Position numbers and translations under genes: made by a program. The notes below the pieces were generated by a model. That model saw only the letters and a program-made list of their open reading frames with translations. It was not told the DNA's origin and searched no databases. Shown one piece after another: positions 1 to 8,577 of a stretch of 64,000 bases of DNA. How positions within the stretch are numbered: the first letter of the stretch is position 1; the number at the start of each line of letters is the position of its first letter. The stretch is from Paenibacillus sp. FSL M7-0420 (GTDB lineage Bacteria > Bacillota > Bacilli > Paenibacillales > Paenibacillaceae): the NCBI RefSeq assembly GCF_038002345.1, contig NZ_JBBOCJ010000001.1:3410001-3474000 (forward strand), read 5' to 3'.

Positions 1-40
1 GTATAACAGCCAGTTCAAGCAGGCTTTTGAAGCCGGGTAA
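1..40 (+). CDS. 3' end of an unidentified gene (partial)
   Basis: Bases 2-40 read in one frame as YNSQFKQAFEAG followed by TAA, and a good intrinsic terminator follows 40 bases later. This suggests the last codons of a gene whose body lies before the window. Twelve residues are too few to assign a family. The strand call rests on the open frame plus the terminator orientation. Confidence 0.45.
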   Translation, partial: YNSQFKQAFEAG

Positions 41-79
41 GCAAGGCACGCCGATTAAGGTACGATGATTAAATAGCAG

Positions 80-121
80 ACAGCGATCCTCCGTTTAATA
101 GAGAATCGCTGTTTTGCGTTT
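80..121 (+). terminator. intrinsic terminator of the upstream gene
   Basis: The arm ACAGCGAT at 80-87 pairs with ATCGCTGT at 105-112. It is followed by TTTTGCGTTTT, a typical U-rich tail. It would end the transcript of the gene whose last codons are at 1-40. Confidence 0.7.
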
Positions 122-144
122 TGGCTTCAGCCGCTATTAGTCTG

Positions 145-330
145 AGGGAATTCCTGCACAGAATGCAACAATGTTCATAATCCAGCACCGTGCTGATGGA
201 AATCCTGCACTAATTACAACAATGTGTGTTCCTCAGCCGTGAATCGCAGCGAATTCCTGCACTAATTACAACAATGTTCATTATCTGAGCTCAAAACGGA
301 CAGAGTTCCTGCAAAAATTGCAACATTTGT
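145..330. repeat. intergenic array A: four units with 51-52 bp period
   Basis: The motif TCCTGCACTAATTACAACAATGT or a close variant occurs four times, with TCCTGCA starting at 152, 203, 255 and 307, giving spacings of 51, 52 and 52 bases. The second and third units are nearly identical over about 23 bases, while the sequence between units is not conserved. No gene can be supported across 41-430. Unlike a CRISPR, the repeats are degenerate and no cas gene is near. Function unknown. Confidence 0.8.
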
Positions 331-429
331 GTTCAGTGGGGCTACTTTCTCTTTCGGATTTTTGATAAGTGGCAAACTTTCTCTTTGAGTATGTTTGAGG
401 TTCAATCTAAGTAGCACTTTTAGCTCAAA

Positions 430-562
430 CAGCGGAGCGGGCGGAACGATTGTGGAAAAGCGGAGCGTTCGCCTTTGTGTCCGGATTTTCACCGATTAGG
501 TAAAAATAATAAAAATCTGGACACAACAGCGATTGTAACAACGTTCCGTTTGCGCAGCGTTC
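430..562 (+). repeat. structured palindromic intergenic element, copy 1
   Basis: This is a long imperfect palindrome. The inner arms TTGTGTCCGGATTTT (475-489) and AAAATCTGGACACAA (512-526) pair with one G:U. Outer arms CGGAACGATTGT (about 442-453) and ACAACGTTCCG (about 538-548) also pair. The apical region contains ACC-GATTA-GGT, a small hairpin. Related copies with different arm sequences but the same fold lie at 35639-35772 and 41095-41232. It lies about 175 bases upstream of the response-regulator gene, in the same orientation relative to that gene as the other two copies. No coding potential is evident. Confidence 0.8.
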
Positions 563-737
563 ATCCGAGCTAAGACGTACATCGTACTCTAAACCAAGGG
601 CCTTCCAAGTAACACCAACATGCTTTTCAGAACACAATATCTACCCATCTTTTCAGCCAATTTCACCCCAGGACACATAAAGGACATAACACTCGACTAT
701 GCTGAGAGGTATAAACGGGTTGAAAGCAGGGAGTACA

Positions 738-1418
738 TTGAACAAAAAGCTATTGCTTGTCGAAGACGAGCTGCGTATCCGTGAGCTGGTGTCGGATTAC
801 TTCATACAGGACGGCTGGGAGGTGCGCGAAGCCGATAATGGGCAGGACGCGCTCCTGTGGTTCGATTCGCTGATGCCGGATTTGCTGATTCTGGATATTA
901 TGATGCCCAAAATGGACGGATTTCAGGTATGCCGGGAGATCCGCAAGAAATCGGCGACCCCGATCATTCTGCTGACCGCCAAATCCGCTGATGACGACAA
1001 AATACACGGCTTCGAGCTGGGCGCCGATGATTATGTAACTAAGCCGTTCAGTCCAAAGGTGCTGGTGGCCCGGGCTGCCGCGCTGATGAAACGGGTCGAA
1101 GGCGCACACCAGCCAGAATCCGGTGTAGTGAGATTTGGCTCGGCCATTTTCAATACGATGGCGCACCGTCTAGAAGTGGAAGGCGCCGATGTCGAGCTTA
1201 CCCCGAAGGAGTATGATCTCCTGTGGCTGCTGATCCGCAACAAGGGCCATGTGGTCTCGCGGGATACCATCCTCAGCCGGGTGTGGGGAATTGAATTCGA
1301 GGGGGACTCCCGGGTCGTGGACAGCCACATCAAGAAACTGCGCAGCAAGCTGGGGTATGAATCCCGCCACATCCGCACGGTCATTGGAACCGGCTACAGA
1401 TTCGAGGACGAGGAATGA
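738..1418 (+). CDS. OmpR-family response regulator
   Basis: This is a cytoplasmic DNA-binding response regulator of 226 residues if started at TTG 738. An N-terminal receiver domain (about 1-120) carries the acidic pair in LLLVEDE, the phospho-acceptor Asp53 in LILDIMMPKMDG and the conserved Lys in DYVTKPF. A C-terminal winged-helix domain (about 130-225) ends with RTVIGTGYRFE, typical of OmpR/PhoB proteins. The TTG start is preferred because GCAGGGAG lies just before it and MNKKLLLVEDE is the usual family start; an in-frame ATG at 699 is possible but poorly placed relative to a ribosome site. The stop overlaps the kinase start by 4 bases, so the pair is translationally coupled. The target genes probably include the downstream lipid genes, by inference. 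Confidence 0.93.
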   Translation: MNKKLLLVEDELRIRELVSDYFIQDGWEVREADNGQDALLWFDSLMPDLLILDIMMPKMDGFQVCREIRKKSATPIILLTAKSADDDKIHGFELGADDYVTKPFSPKVLVARAAALMKRVEGAHQPESGVVRFGSAIFNTMAHRLEVEGADVELTPKEYDLLWLLIRNKGHVVSRDTILSRVWGIEFEGDSRVVDSHIKKLRSKLGYESRHIRTVIGTGYRFEDEE

Positions 1419-3169
1419 AAAGATGGGGTATTACCTTCAAGCTGTTCGTGATGACCGTAATCTTCTTCGTCTGTTTCTACGGGATGGTAATCCTCAGCCA
1501 GTTCCTGCTGTTCGACCGCTTCTACCAGACGCAGAAGGAGTCCCGTGTGGAGAAGCATCTCAAGAGCTTCGGGACAAGCTACACCAAAGAAGCCTGGGGC
1601 AGAACCCGGACTTCCCGCGAGCTGGTCCGGTTCATGCTGCGCAACAAGACACAGATGGTCATTCTGAAGCTGGACGGCCGGATGAAGTCGGAAGATCCGT
1701 TCCGCATGAAGCTGATTGACGATAAAGGCCAGACTCAGGTGATCCCTATGTCCCTGTTCATGAATCAGTTCGGGGATATGCTCCGGTCGGCCCATTTGAA
1801 AGAGAATGACCGGGTTACCATCCAGGGAGAGCTTGTCACTGGCGAGAATGACCTCGGCAATCAGTTTTTCCCGCTCATGATTACCAAACAGGGGTTCCAG
1901 CCGGTAGGCGAGGAGGCGGAGCTGGGCAACACAAGCATTACCGGGACGATTACGGAGCTGGTCCTGCCGGATCTGAAAATATGGAACCCGCGCCAGGGCA
2001 TCCTGTTCGAGGCCGTAGAGGACTGGTTCCCGTTAAATACGGGGCAGCTGGAGAGCCTGGGCAAACTGAACATGATCAAGGAAGAGTGGACGGCTCCCTG
2101 GAGCGGTATCCGCAATTCCGTGATGATTCTGCCCGTGAAGCAGGCAAGCGGGGAGATTGAGCTGTTGTTCTCAGTGACCTCGCTGCAGGATGTTAAGGAT
2201 TCCAATGAAGCGCTGCGCTGGTTCTTTTTATACTTAGGGCTTGGCGGGTTCGTGCTGATTCTGGTCCTCTCGCTGTTCTATTCCAAGATGGTGACCCGGC
2301 CCTTGATCAAGCTCAATAATACGGCCAAACGGATGGTAGCGCTCGATTTCACCGGCCATGCCTCCATCCGCCAGAAGGATGAGCTGGGCAACCTGTCCAG
2401 AAGCATGTTCACCTTGTCCCAAAGTCTGGATACTGCACTGGGCGAGCTTCGGGAGACGAATCAGCAGCTGGTGGAGGAGATGGAGCAGAAGAAGAAGCTG
2501 GAGCAGATGCAGCAGGACTTTTTTGCCAGTGCCTCCCATGAGCTGAAGACGCCGCTTAGCATCATCAAGGGCTTCGCCGAGGGTCTGGAGGATGGGGTGA
2601 GCGCCGGCAAGCAGGATCATTACATCAAGGTCATTATCGAAGAGGCTGACAAGATGGAGTTCCTGGTAAAAGATATGCTGGACCTGGCCCGGCTGGAGTC
2701 CGGCACGATCAAGCTGCGCAAAAGCTCATTCATGCTGAGCGAAATGACCGAAAAGGTGACCGGTAAACTGGTGCATTCCCTCCAGACTAAGCAGCTGGAT
2801 GTGGTCATTATTCCGGCGAATGAATTGCCTGTATATGCGGATGCTACATGGATTGAACAGGTGCTCAGCAATCTGCTGACCAACGCGATCCGTCATGCCG
2901 AAGAGAGCAGTACCATAACCGTTACATTGGAGAGTCAGCCTAAGAAGCTTCTGTTCACCATACACAATAAAGGGGAGAGAATCCCCGAGGATCAGCTGGC
3001 GCATATCTGGGAGCGCTTCTACCGGATCGAGGCTTCACGCAGCCGTCTGACGGGAGGAACCGGACTCGGATTATCCATTGCGAAGCAAATTTTAGATATG
3101 CATGGCTGCCGGTATGCAGTGATGAACACCACGGACGGCGTCTGTTTTAGTATAAGCTTTGAAGGCTGA
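1415..3169 (+). CDS. sensor histidine kinase
   Basis: This 584-residue membrane kinase partners the response regulator that overlaps its start. It has a transmembrane segment at about 8-30, a large extracytoplasmic sensor region of about 235 residues with no recognised motif, and a second transmembrane segment at about 270-292. A HAMP linker and coiled coil rich in Glu and Lys follow, then the HisKA motif FFASASHELKTPLS with phospho-acceptor His375, and an ATPase domain with the N-box SNLLTNAIRHA and G-box GGTGLGLSIAKQIL. Length and architecture are normal for this class. The signal sensed is unknown. The context with pssA and a DedA protein suggests envelope or membrane-lipid stress, which is inference only. 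Confidence 0.94.
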   Translation: MKRWGITFKLFVMTVIFFVCFYGMVILSQFLLFDRFYQTQKESRVEKHLKSFGTSYTKEAWGRTRTSRELVRFMLRNKTQMVILKLDGRMKSEDPFRMKLIDDKGQTQVIPMSLFMNQFGDMLRSAHLKENDRVTIQGELVTGENDLGNQFFPLMITKQGFQPVGEEAELGNTSITGTITELVLPDLKIWNPRQGILFEAVEDWFPLNTGQLESLGKLNMIKEEWTAPWSGIRNSVMILPVKQASGEIELLFSVTSLQDVKDSNEALRWFFLYLGLGGFVLILVLSLFYSKMVTRPLIKLNNTAKRMVALDFTGHASIRQKDELGNLSRSMFTLSQSLDTALGELRETNQQLVEEMEQKKKLEQMQQDFFASASHELKTPLSIIKGFAEGLEDGVSAGKQDHYIKVIIEEADKMEFLVKDMLDLARLESGTIKLRKSSFMLSEMTEKVTGKLVHSLQTKQLDVVIIPANELPVYADATWIEQVLSNLLTNAIRHAEESSTITVTLESQPKKLLFTIHNKGERIPEDQLAHIWERFYRIEASRSRLTGGTGLGLSIAKQILDMHGCRYAVMNTTDGVCFSISFEG

Positions 3170-3211
3170 GCCGCCCCAATTACCAATTTGTCTGGAAAGG
3201 AGTGAACAGCA

Positions 3212-3736
3212 ATGAAATGGAGCTGGCTGCCTTCAATGTGCACACTGGGGAACCTGGGCTTCGGATCAATTTCCCTGCTATTCACGATTGAGGAACGTTA
3301 TGATCTTGCTTTATTAATGATACTGCTGGCTGCAATATGCGATGTTATGGACGGACTGCTCGCCCGGATGCTCCATTGCACCAGTGATTTCGGCAAACAA
3401 CTGGACTCTTTGGCGGATATTATTTCGTTTGGTATCGCTCCCGTCTTTCTTATTCTGTTATACCGTCTGGAGAATGTGCAGTGGGTCGGACCTGTGGCTG
3501 CGGTCGCATTCCTGATCTGCGGGGCGCTGCGGCTGGCCAGATTCAATATCTCGGCTCCTTCCAAGGGCTTCGTGGGCATGCCGATTACGGCAGCCGGATT
3601 GCTTCTGTCGATGACCACACTTATAGGTGAGCGGCTGAAGCCGGAAATGGTCATTTTAATTATGGGACTGTTGTCCATACTGATGATAAGCAGGGTTCCA
3701 TTCCCTTCGTTCAAAAAATTCGTTAACAGGAAGTGA
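3212..3736 (+). CDS. pssA: CDP-diacylglycerol--serine O-phosphatidyltransferase
   Basis: This 174-residue integral membrane enzyme matches the CDP-alcohol phosphatidyltransferase family. The signature D-G-x2-A-R-x8-G-x3-D-x3-D is visible in DVMDGLLARMLHCTSDFGKQ and the following LDSLAD. The short length and N-terminal start WSWLPSMCTLGNLGFG resemble Gram-positive PssA, which makes phosphatidylserine from CDP-diacylglycerol and serine. Several hydrophobic helices follow. The start ATG at 3212 has AAAGGAG upstream. It lies 42 bases after the kinase and 6 bases before the DedA gene, so one operon is likely. In Bacillus subtilis the order pssA-ybfM(DedA)-psd is known; no decarboxylase (psd) follows here. 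Another phosphatidyl acceptor cannot be excluded. Confidence 0.85.
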   Translation: MKWSWLPSMCTLGNLGFGSISLLFTIEERYDLALLMILLAAICDVMDGLLARMLHCTSDFGKQLDSLADIISFGIAPVFLILLYRLENVQWVGPVAAVAFLICGALRLARFNISAPSKGFVGMPITAAGLLLSMTTLIGERLKPEMVILIMGLLSILMISRVPFPSFKKFVNRK

Positions 3737-3742
3737 TTGTTC

Positions 3743-4237
3743 ATGCCATGGGTCATCGAGATGATCTCACAATACGGTTATATAGCTATATTCGCGCTGC
3801 TGGCGCTGGGGCTTGTCGGACTTCCCGTTCCCGATGAGCTGCTGACGCTGTTCGTTGGCTATCTATCCTCTACCATGGTGCTGGATTTCTCGCTTTCGGT
3901 TCTGGTCTGTTTCATAGGCTCGATTACAGGCATGCTGATCAGCTATACCATCGGTCTCAGAGTGGGGCAGCCTGTCGTGGACCGGTACGGGAAATGGGTA
4001 GGCCTGACGCCCAAACGGTTCGCCTATGTCAAACGCTGGTTTTTCCGGTTCGGCAACTGGACGATCTTCATCGCTTATTTTGTTCCGGGCATCCGGCATG
4101 TGACCAGCTACATCTCGGGCATCAGCGCCATGTCCTTCCGAAAATATTTAATGGTCACCCTGGCCGGTGCCTTTATCTGGTCACTCCTGTTTGTCTCGAT
4201 TGGCTATCTGATCGGTTCGAGGCTAACCTTTGCTTGA
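3743..4237 (+). CDS. DedA-family membrane protein (possible phospholipid transporter)
   Basis: This 164-residue protein has the DedA (SNARE-associated/VTT) features: an N-terminal hydrophobic stretch with GLVGLPVPDELLT, a glycine-rich re-entrant-like region, RFGNWTIFIAYFVPGIRHVTSYISG containing the conserved F-x-R-(F/W)-x-P-x-x-R type motif (here FVPGIRH), and a final transmembrane helix. DedA proteins are known to move lipid carriers or phospholipids across the membrane. ATG 3743 is chosen because AGGAAG lies 9 bases upstream; the in-frame TTG at 3737 would be too close. Placement directly after pssA mirrors ybfM of Bacillus subtilis, a phosphatidylethanolamine transporter, so the same role is plausible but not proven. 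Confidence 0.85.
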   Translation: MPWVIEMISQYGYIAIFALLALGLVGLPVPDELLTLFVGYLSSTMVLDFSLSVLVCFIGSITGMLISYTIGLRVGQPVVDRYGKWVGLTPKRFAYVKRWFFRFGNWTIFIAYFVPGIRHVTSYISGISAMSFRKYLMVTLAGAFIWSLLFVSIGYLIGSRLTFA

Positions 4238-4363
4238 GTTAAGTAATAATCTTTTATAATCAAACAGGAACTTACAGCGGCTGAACGTTCTGTTATATAC
4301 TGCAAGTAGTATTTATGGCTATGAAGCTAGGAATTATAGCGTTTCTGAGGAGGTATGACTGTA

Positions 4364-7300
4364 ATGTCCGAATTACAAGAGATAGTTATTGAAGAATATG
4401 TGCCGGAGAGGCACGCTGCTTCCATTGCCGAGATGTGGAACAGAAGTGCAGAGAGCTGGGGCGGAGACGGAGCGTACCGGACAGAGGAAAGCGTGCTGCG
4501 GGAACACGAGAACAGCCCGATGCTCAAGTTATTCCTGGCGGTAAGCGGCTCAGAGGTCATCGGATACTGCAGCTTCTCCCATTATAAAGAAGATACCGGG
4601 GCGCTCTATATCGCTCTGCTCAACGTGAGACCAGATTATCATGGACGCAAGGTAGGCAAGGCGCTGGTAAGGCGTTCGATCGAAGAGACAATTAAGCTGG
4701 GCTGGCCGCGGCTGGATCTTTATACTTGGCCCGGTAATGTCAAGGCAGTGCCTACTTACAAGAAAAGCGGGTTCTTCTGGGAAAACCGGGATGACACCAC
4801 TCACCTGATGAACTTCATTCCCTCGGTGCTTCAGACCGGAGCGGTGAAGTCTTATTTCGAAAAGATAGACTGGTATAATGACAGCATCCGCGAGATCAAG
4901 GTGGAGCCTGACGGTCATGGGGAAAACGGCTTTGACTATTTTACATATGAATGGCTGAAGGACGGCTTGTCTCTGAAAATGGAATATGAGCGGACCGGCC
5001 GTGGCCTGCGCCTCATTGAGACGGAGGATTACCGGATACAGGTAACGATTCCTGCGCAGCATGAGCTGCCGTTCGGAGCGGAATACCCCGTCGTATATGA
5101 AGCTGTTAATAAAAGCGGGAAGCCCCTGTCGCTCCAGATTAGCGGTAAAAGCAATGCGCAAATCCGCATGGAGCTGGACGCTGCTCAGACAATTGAATCC
5201 CAGGCGCGGATCGAAGGCCGCTTCTTCATCCATCCGGTGAAGGAGGAGCAGGATCTCTATCAGACCCACCCTGTGGTGGAGGCTGAACTGCTCATTAACG
5301 GTCTTCCTGCCGTATTCAAGCTGGGCATTAAACCGAAGTTCCCGGTCAAGGTGAAGCTCCAGGTACCGGACAGAACGCTTTTCGCGGGCGAAGAGGTAGA
5401 GCTGGATGTAACGGTAGAGAATGAGTACAGCACAGACACCGTGTTCAGCTTTGAGCTGCCCGAGGATGAGATTCTGTCGTTCAGTCAAAAGCGTTACACC
5501 GTAGAGGTTCCGGCAAAGAGCCGGAGAACCGTCACCGCAGCGGCCCGGCTGCTCGGGTATGGCATTTGGCACCATACGGTGAGTATCCGCAGTGCAGAAG
5601 AAGGAGCCGATTCAGCTATACTGGAACAGGAGCTGAGCCTGGTCTTCTCCGGAGCAGAGACGGCCTTCGGCGGTCCGACCGACAAGGACTGGATCATCAG
5701 CAATGGCCGCTATTCGGCCGTTCTAAACAAAACAAACCACTGGCTTACTTTTTTCCAGAACCGTAAATATCTGATGAACCTGCCTTATCCTAAGCTGGGC
5801 TTGCCTTATACGAATGAATTCAAGAAATTCACGGCGCTGGATGTGAAGATCTCCAGGGATCAAGAGGCTATCGTGCTTGAGGCCACTTATGAGGCCGGCA
5901 TCAGAGAAGGCTTGCTACTGACAATGGTTGTGAAGCTGTTCGGCAACGGGATTGTCTCCCGTTATTTCCGAATCGACAATCCGCAGGCTACCGTTCAGGA
6001 GGAAGAGCTGTTCCTGAAGGATAGCTTCCGCTTCGGTCTGAATGGCGGCGTCATCCCTTACCGCGGCAAATATATAGATCTGAGCACAGGGCCTGAAGCC
6101 TCCGGCATGGATTACTGGGAAGCGAAGGATTTCACGGAGAACTGGATGTTCGCTGACGATGAAGGCTTCTCCAGAGGGATTAGCTGGCCGTCAGAGCTTA
6201 AGCTGATTCAGGACTCGTGGATGCATGCCGTAGAGCATTCTCTGGGGCGGATTCCCGCCGGCGGGCGTAAGGAGACGCCGCCGCTGCGGATCGCGCTGGG
6301 CACCTGGGACCATTGGCAGGATTTCCGGGCCTATGCGCTGCAAAGCGGCAACAAGAACGCTGATGAACTGGCCGCTACAGAACAGCTGGAACTGAGCTTG
6401 AATAACGGGAATCCGTTTATAAGCGGAGAGGCTATGCTTTTACTTAAGGACCAGAAGAAGAGCTATCTGGCGGGTGAGATTCGGCTCTCTTCCGATGCAG
6501 GCAGCATGGCGGAAGCGCGGCTATCAGTACATGAGGAAGCGAAGCTCAGAGAAGCGGCTCTGCCGCTGACTGTGCCAGCAGGAGCAGCCCCGGATGTGCT
6601 GACCCTGCATCTGGATATGGACAGTTATGTGCAGGATCAATCCTTCCTGGTCTTGCCGGTCGCGGATGAACCTGTCCGGCAGGAGAGACTTGTAGCAGAA
6701 GGAGCACAGGTACTGGCTGTGGACAACGGCATTCTGCGGATACAGGCCAGCCCTGACTTCGCGCCGGGATTGTTCTCGCTTGCCCATCAGGGCGAGGAAT
6801 GGCTTGAATCTTCTTTTCCGCAGCCGGTTGCGAAATCCTGGTGGAATCCTTGGGTGGGTGGTATCGTAACCAGTGTGGAAGAAATCGCCTTACGCAGCTT
6901 CATGGAGGAGCCGTTAACGGCTGATTTCGCGGAGTTGACCGATAACAAGGGAAACCGCTGGTCGGGGATACGGATGAGCGTAACCATTCAGAAGAATGAT
7001 AAATACAAAGGACTCGTACTGCATCAGTATTTCATGCTGCTGCCGGGCGTTCCGGTGCTTGCTTCTACAGTACATGTGGAGCAGAACACAGGCGGTCCGC
7101 TATGCCCGTTGCAGCTGGAGACTTCAACCTTCTATCAGGCTGCTTCTGACATCAAGGACGGTAGAGGGTACCTCAAGAACAGCAGAGGTGAACAACTGGT
7201 ATATAAGGCAGGCAAAGTACAGTCAGGAGCTAAAAGTTCTAACGGTCTTCTGCAACTGGGTTCTGAGGAGCGGAAGCAACGCTTGACGTTAATTGCAGCA

Positions 7301-7483
7301 CCTGAGCATTCCTCTCCCTCGCTTATGGTGAATGCAGATGCAATATTGTCATATACGGAGGAATACCTGCATCTGCAGGATGGCAAGGAGCAATTCAGCA
7401 AGCCGCAATTCTATCTGATCTCAGATCTCCAGGTACCTGATCAGGCTTATGGCGATCTGCTGTCGATCCGGTTCAAGAAGTGA
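4364..7483 (+). CDS. GNAT acetyltransferase fused to a long uncharacterised region
   Basis: The predicted protein has 1039 residues. Residues 1-150 form a GNAT N-acetyltransferase domain: VRPDYHGRKVGKALVRRSIEE is the acetyl-CoA binding motif, and PTYKKSGFFWENR near residue 130 is the usual C-terminal part. The other ~880 residues have no motif I recognise. They are rich in alternating beta-strand patterns and aromatic residues, with no signal peptide or membrane helix; carbohydrate-type beta-sandwich domains are possible. ATG 4364 is favoured over ATG 4355 because AGGAGG (4348-4353) is 10 bases before the former and only 1 before the latter. GNAT proteins normally have 140-200 residues, so this is a striking fusion. 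The amidohydrolase gene starts 20 bases downstream, suggesting co-transcription. Substrate unknown. Confidence 0.85.
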   Translation: MSELQEIVIEEYVPERHAASIAEMWNRSAESWGGDGAYRTEESVLREHENSPMLKLFLAVSGSEVIGYCSFSHYKEDTGALYIALLNVRPDYHGRKVGKALVRRSIEETIKLGWPRLDLYTWPGNVKAVPTYKKSGFFWENRDDTTHLMNFIPSVLQTGAVKSYFEKIDWYNDSIREIKVEPDGHGENGFDYFTYEWLKDGLSLKMEYERTGRGLRLIETEDYRIQVTIPAQHELPFGAEYPVVYEAVNKSGKPLSLQISGKSNAQIRMELDAAQTIESQARIEGRFFIHPVKEEQDLYQTHPVVEAELLINGLPAVFKLGIKPKFPVKVKLQVPDRTLFAGEEVELDVTVENEYSTDTVFSFELPEDEILSFSQKRYTVEVPAKSRRTVTAAARLLGYGIWHHTVSIRSAEEGADSAILEQELSLVFSGAETAFGGPTDKDWIISNGRYSAVLNKTNHWLTFFQNRKYLMNLPYPKLGLPYTNEFKKFTALDVKISRDQEAIVLEATYEAGIREGLLLTMVVKLFGNGIVSRYFRIDNPQATVQEEELFLKDSFRFGLNGGVIPYRGKYIDLSTGPEASGMDYWEAKDFTENWMFADDEGFSRGISWPSELKLIQDSWMHAVEHSLGRIPAGGRKETPPLRIALGTWDHWQDFRAYALQSGNKNADELAATEQLELSLNNGNPFISGEAMLLLKDQKKSYLAGEIRLSSDAGSMAEARLSVHEEAKLREAALPLTVPAGAAPDVLTLHLDMDSYVQDQSFLVLPVADEPVRQERLVAEGAQVLAVDNGILRIQASPDFAPGLFSLAHQGEEWLESSFPQPVAKSWWNPWVGGIVTSVEEIALRSFMEEPLTADFAELTDNKGNRWSGIRMSVTIQKNDKYKGLVLHQYFMLLPGVPVLASTVHVEQNTGGPLCPLQLETSTFYQAASDIKDGRGYLKNSRGEQLVYKAGKVQSGAKSSNGLLQLGSEERKQRLTLIAAPEHSSPSLMVNADAILSYTEEYLHLQDGKEQFSKPQFYLISDLQVPDQAYGDLLSIRFKK

Positions 7484-7503
7484 GTCAGAGAAAGGAAGCT
7501 TCT

Positions 7504-8376
7504 ATGAAAATCATTGACGCACATGTGCACTATTCCAATATTGCAGCCTTCCACGAAACGGCGCAGACCTTGGCTCATATCGATTATACCGGCAAGGGAC
7601 TCCTGGAGGAGTTCCGCCGCAGCGGTGTAATTGCCGGAGTCGGTATGGGAGTGACTGAGACGGTTGCCGGAGCTTTTCCCGATTCCGCTGCCCTCAATCC
7701 TATGCTGCTTGACCTGAGCGAGACCCTGCCGGACAATCTGTTCACCTGCGTGGGCATTAACCCGCTCACCCTTCATCTGGAGGGACAGCTTGAAGCACTG
7801 GAGCAATCATTGCAGCGGACGGATGTCGTTGGCATCAAGCTGTATGCCGGGTATTACCACTTCAATGTGGGGGATGAAATTTATGATCCGGTCTACAAGC
7901 TGGCTGCCGCTTACGGACTCCCGGTGGTCATTCATGGCGGATTGACTTACGCAGACCAGGGATTGCTGAAGTATTCCCATCCGCTGTCCATGGAAGAGAC
8001 CTTCCTGAAGCACCGGGAGATTACTTTCATGCTCTGCCACCTGGGCGATCCTTGGGTGATGGACACCGCAGCCCTGCTGGAGAAGAACCCTAACCTCTAC
8101 ACGGATTTGTCCGGCTGGATTGTCGGCGATCAGGCCAAGGTGGACCGGCTGCTGACCGAGCAGACCTATACCGATCATTTCCGCCGGGCGCTGGTGTTCG
8201 CCGAGAAATACGACCGGCTGGTCTTCGGCACCGACTGGCCGCTGGTCCCTCTGGATGCTTATATTACTTTCGTGAAGCACCTGGTGCCGGAGGCTTATCA
8301 TGAAGACGTCTTTTATAACAACGCACTCCGCGTGTTCCCTAAGCTTGCGGAGCGGATCAGAGAACTGAATCTATAG
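7504..8376 (+). CDS. TIM-barrel amidohydrolase (amidohydrolase_2 type)
   Basis: This 290-residue predicted metal-dependent hydrolase starts with MKIIDAHVHYS, whose H-x-H binds metal. Later motifs are GIKLYAGYYHFN, VVIHGG, MLCHLGDPW and LVFGTDWPL, the last with the catalytic Asp of this superfamily. ATG 7504 is chosen because AAAGGAAG lies just upstream and the barrel begins directly there; an in-frame GTG at 7480 overlapping the previous stop is less likely. It is the second gene of a pair with the GNAT fusion and is followed by a strong terminator. The family cleaves C-N, C-O or C-C bonds (decarboxylases, lactonases, amidases), so the reaction cannot be named. Confidence 0.88.
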   Translation: MKIIDAHVHYSNIAAFHETAQTLAHIDYTGKGLLEEFRRSGVIAGVGMGVTETVAGAFPDSAALNPMLLDLSETLPDNLFTCVGINPLTLHLEGQLEALEQSLQRTDVVGIKLYAGYYHFNVGDEIYDPVYKLAAAYGLPVVIHGGLTYADQGLLKYSHPLSMEETFLKHREITFMLCHLGDPWVMDTAALLEKNPNLYTDLSGWIVGDQAKVDRLLTEQTYTDHFRRALVFAEKYDRLVFGTDWPLVPLDAYITFVKHLVPEAYHEDVFYNNALRVFPKLAERIRELNL

Positions 8377-8395
8377 TGAGATGGGCTGCAGACTT

Positions 8396-8423
8396 CCCCC
8401 GGAATGGTATTCCGGGGGTTTTT
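8396..8423 (+). terminator. intrinsic terminator after the amidohydrolase
   Basis: The perfect arms CCCCCGGAAT (8396-8405) and ATTCCGGGGG (8409-8418) surround the loop GGT, followed by TTTTTA. It ends the GNAT/amidohydrolase transcript. Confidence 0.92.
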
Positions 8424-8577
8424 AGTTTGTTGCGCGGGTAAGCGGGGCGGGTTACTACTTCTGATGGACGACCTGTGGTAAGCTGTGAGTAGCGTGTTAA
8501 AGTCTGAGCATGAACATCGAGTTGATATTGGGGGCTGACACTGGGCAGGTACTACACCCGTTACCGACTTCTACTCT

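Noticed and set aside
4550..5575. 341-residue frame on the minus strand
   Set aside because: It lies wholly opposite the GNAT fusion gene, with unnatural composition and no ribosome site; it is a shadow of the plus-strand gene.
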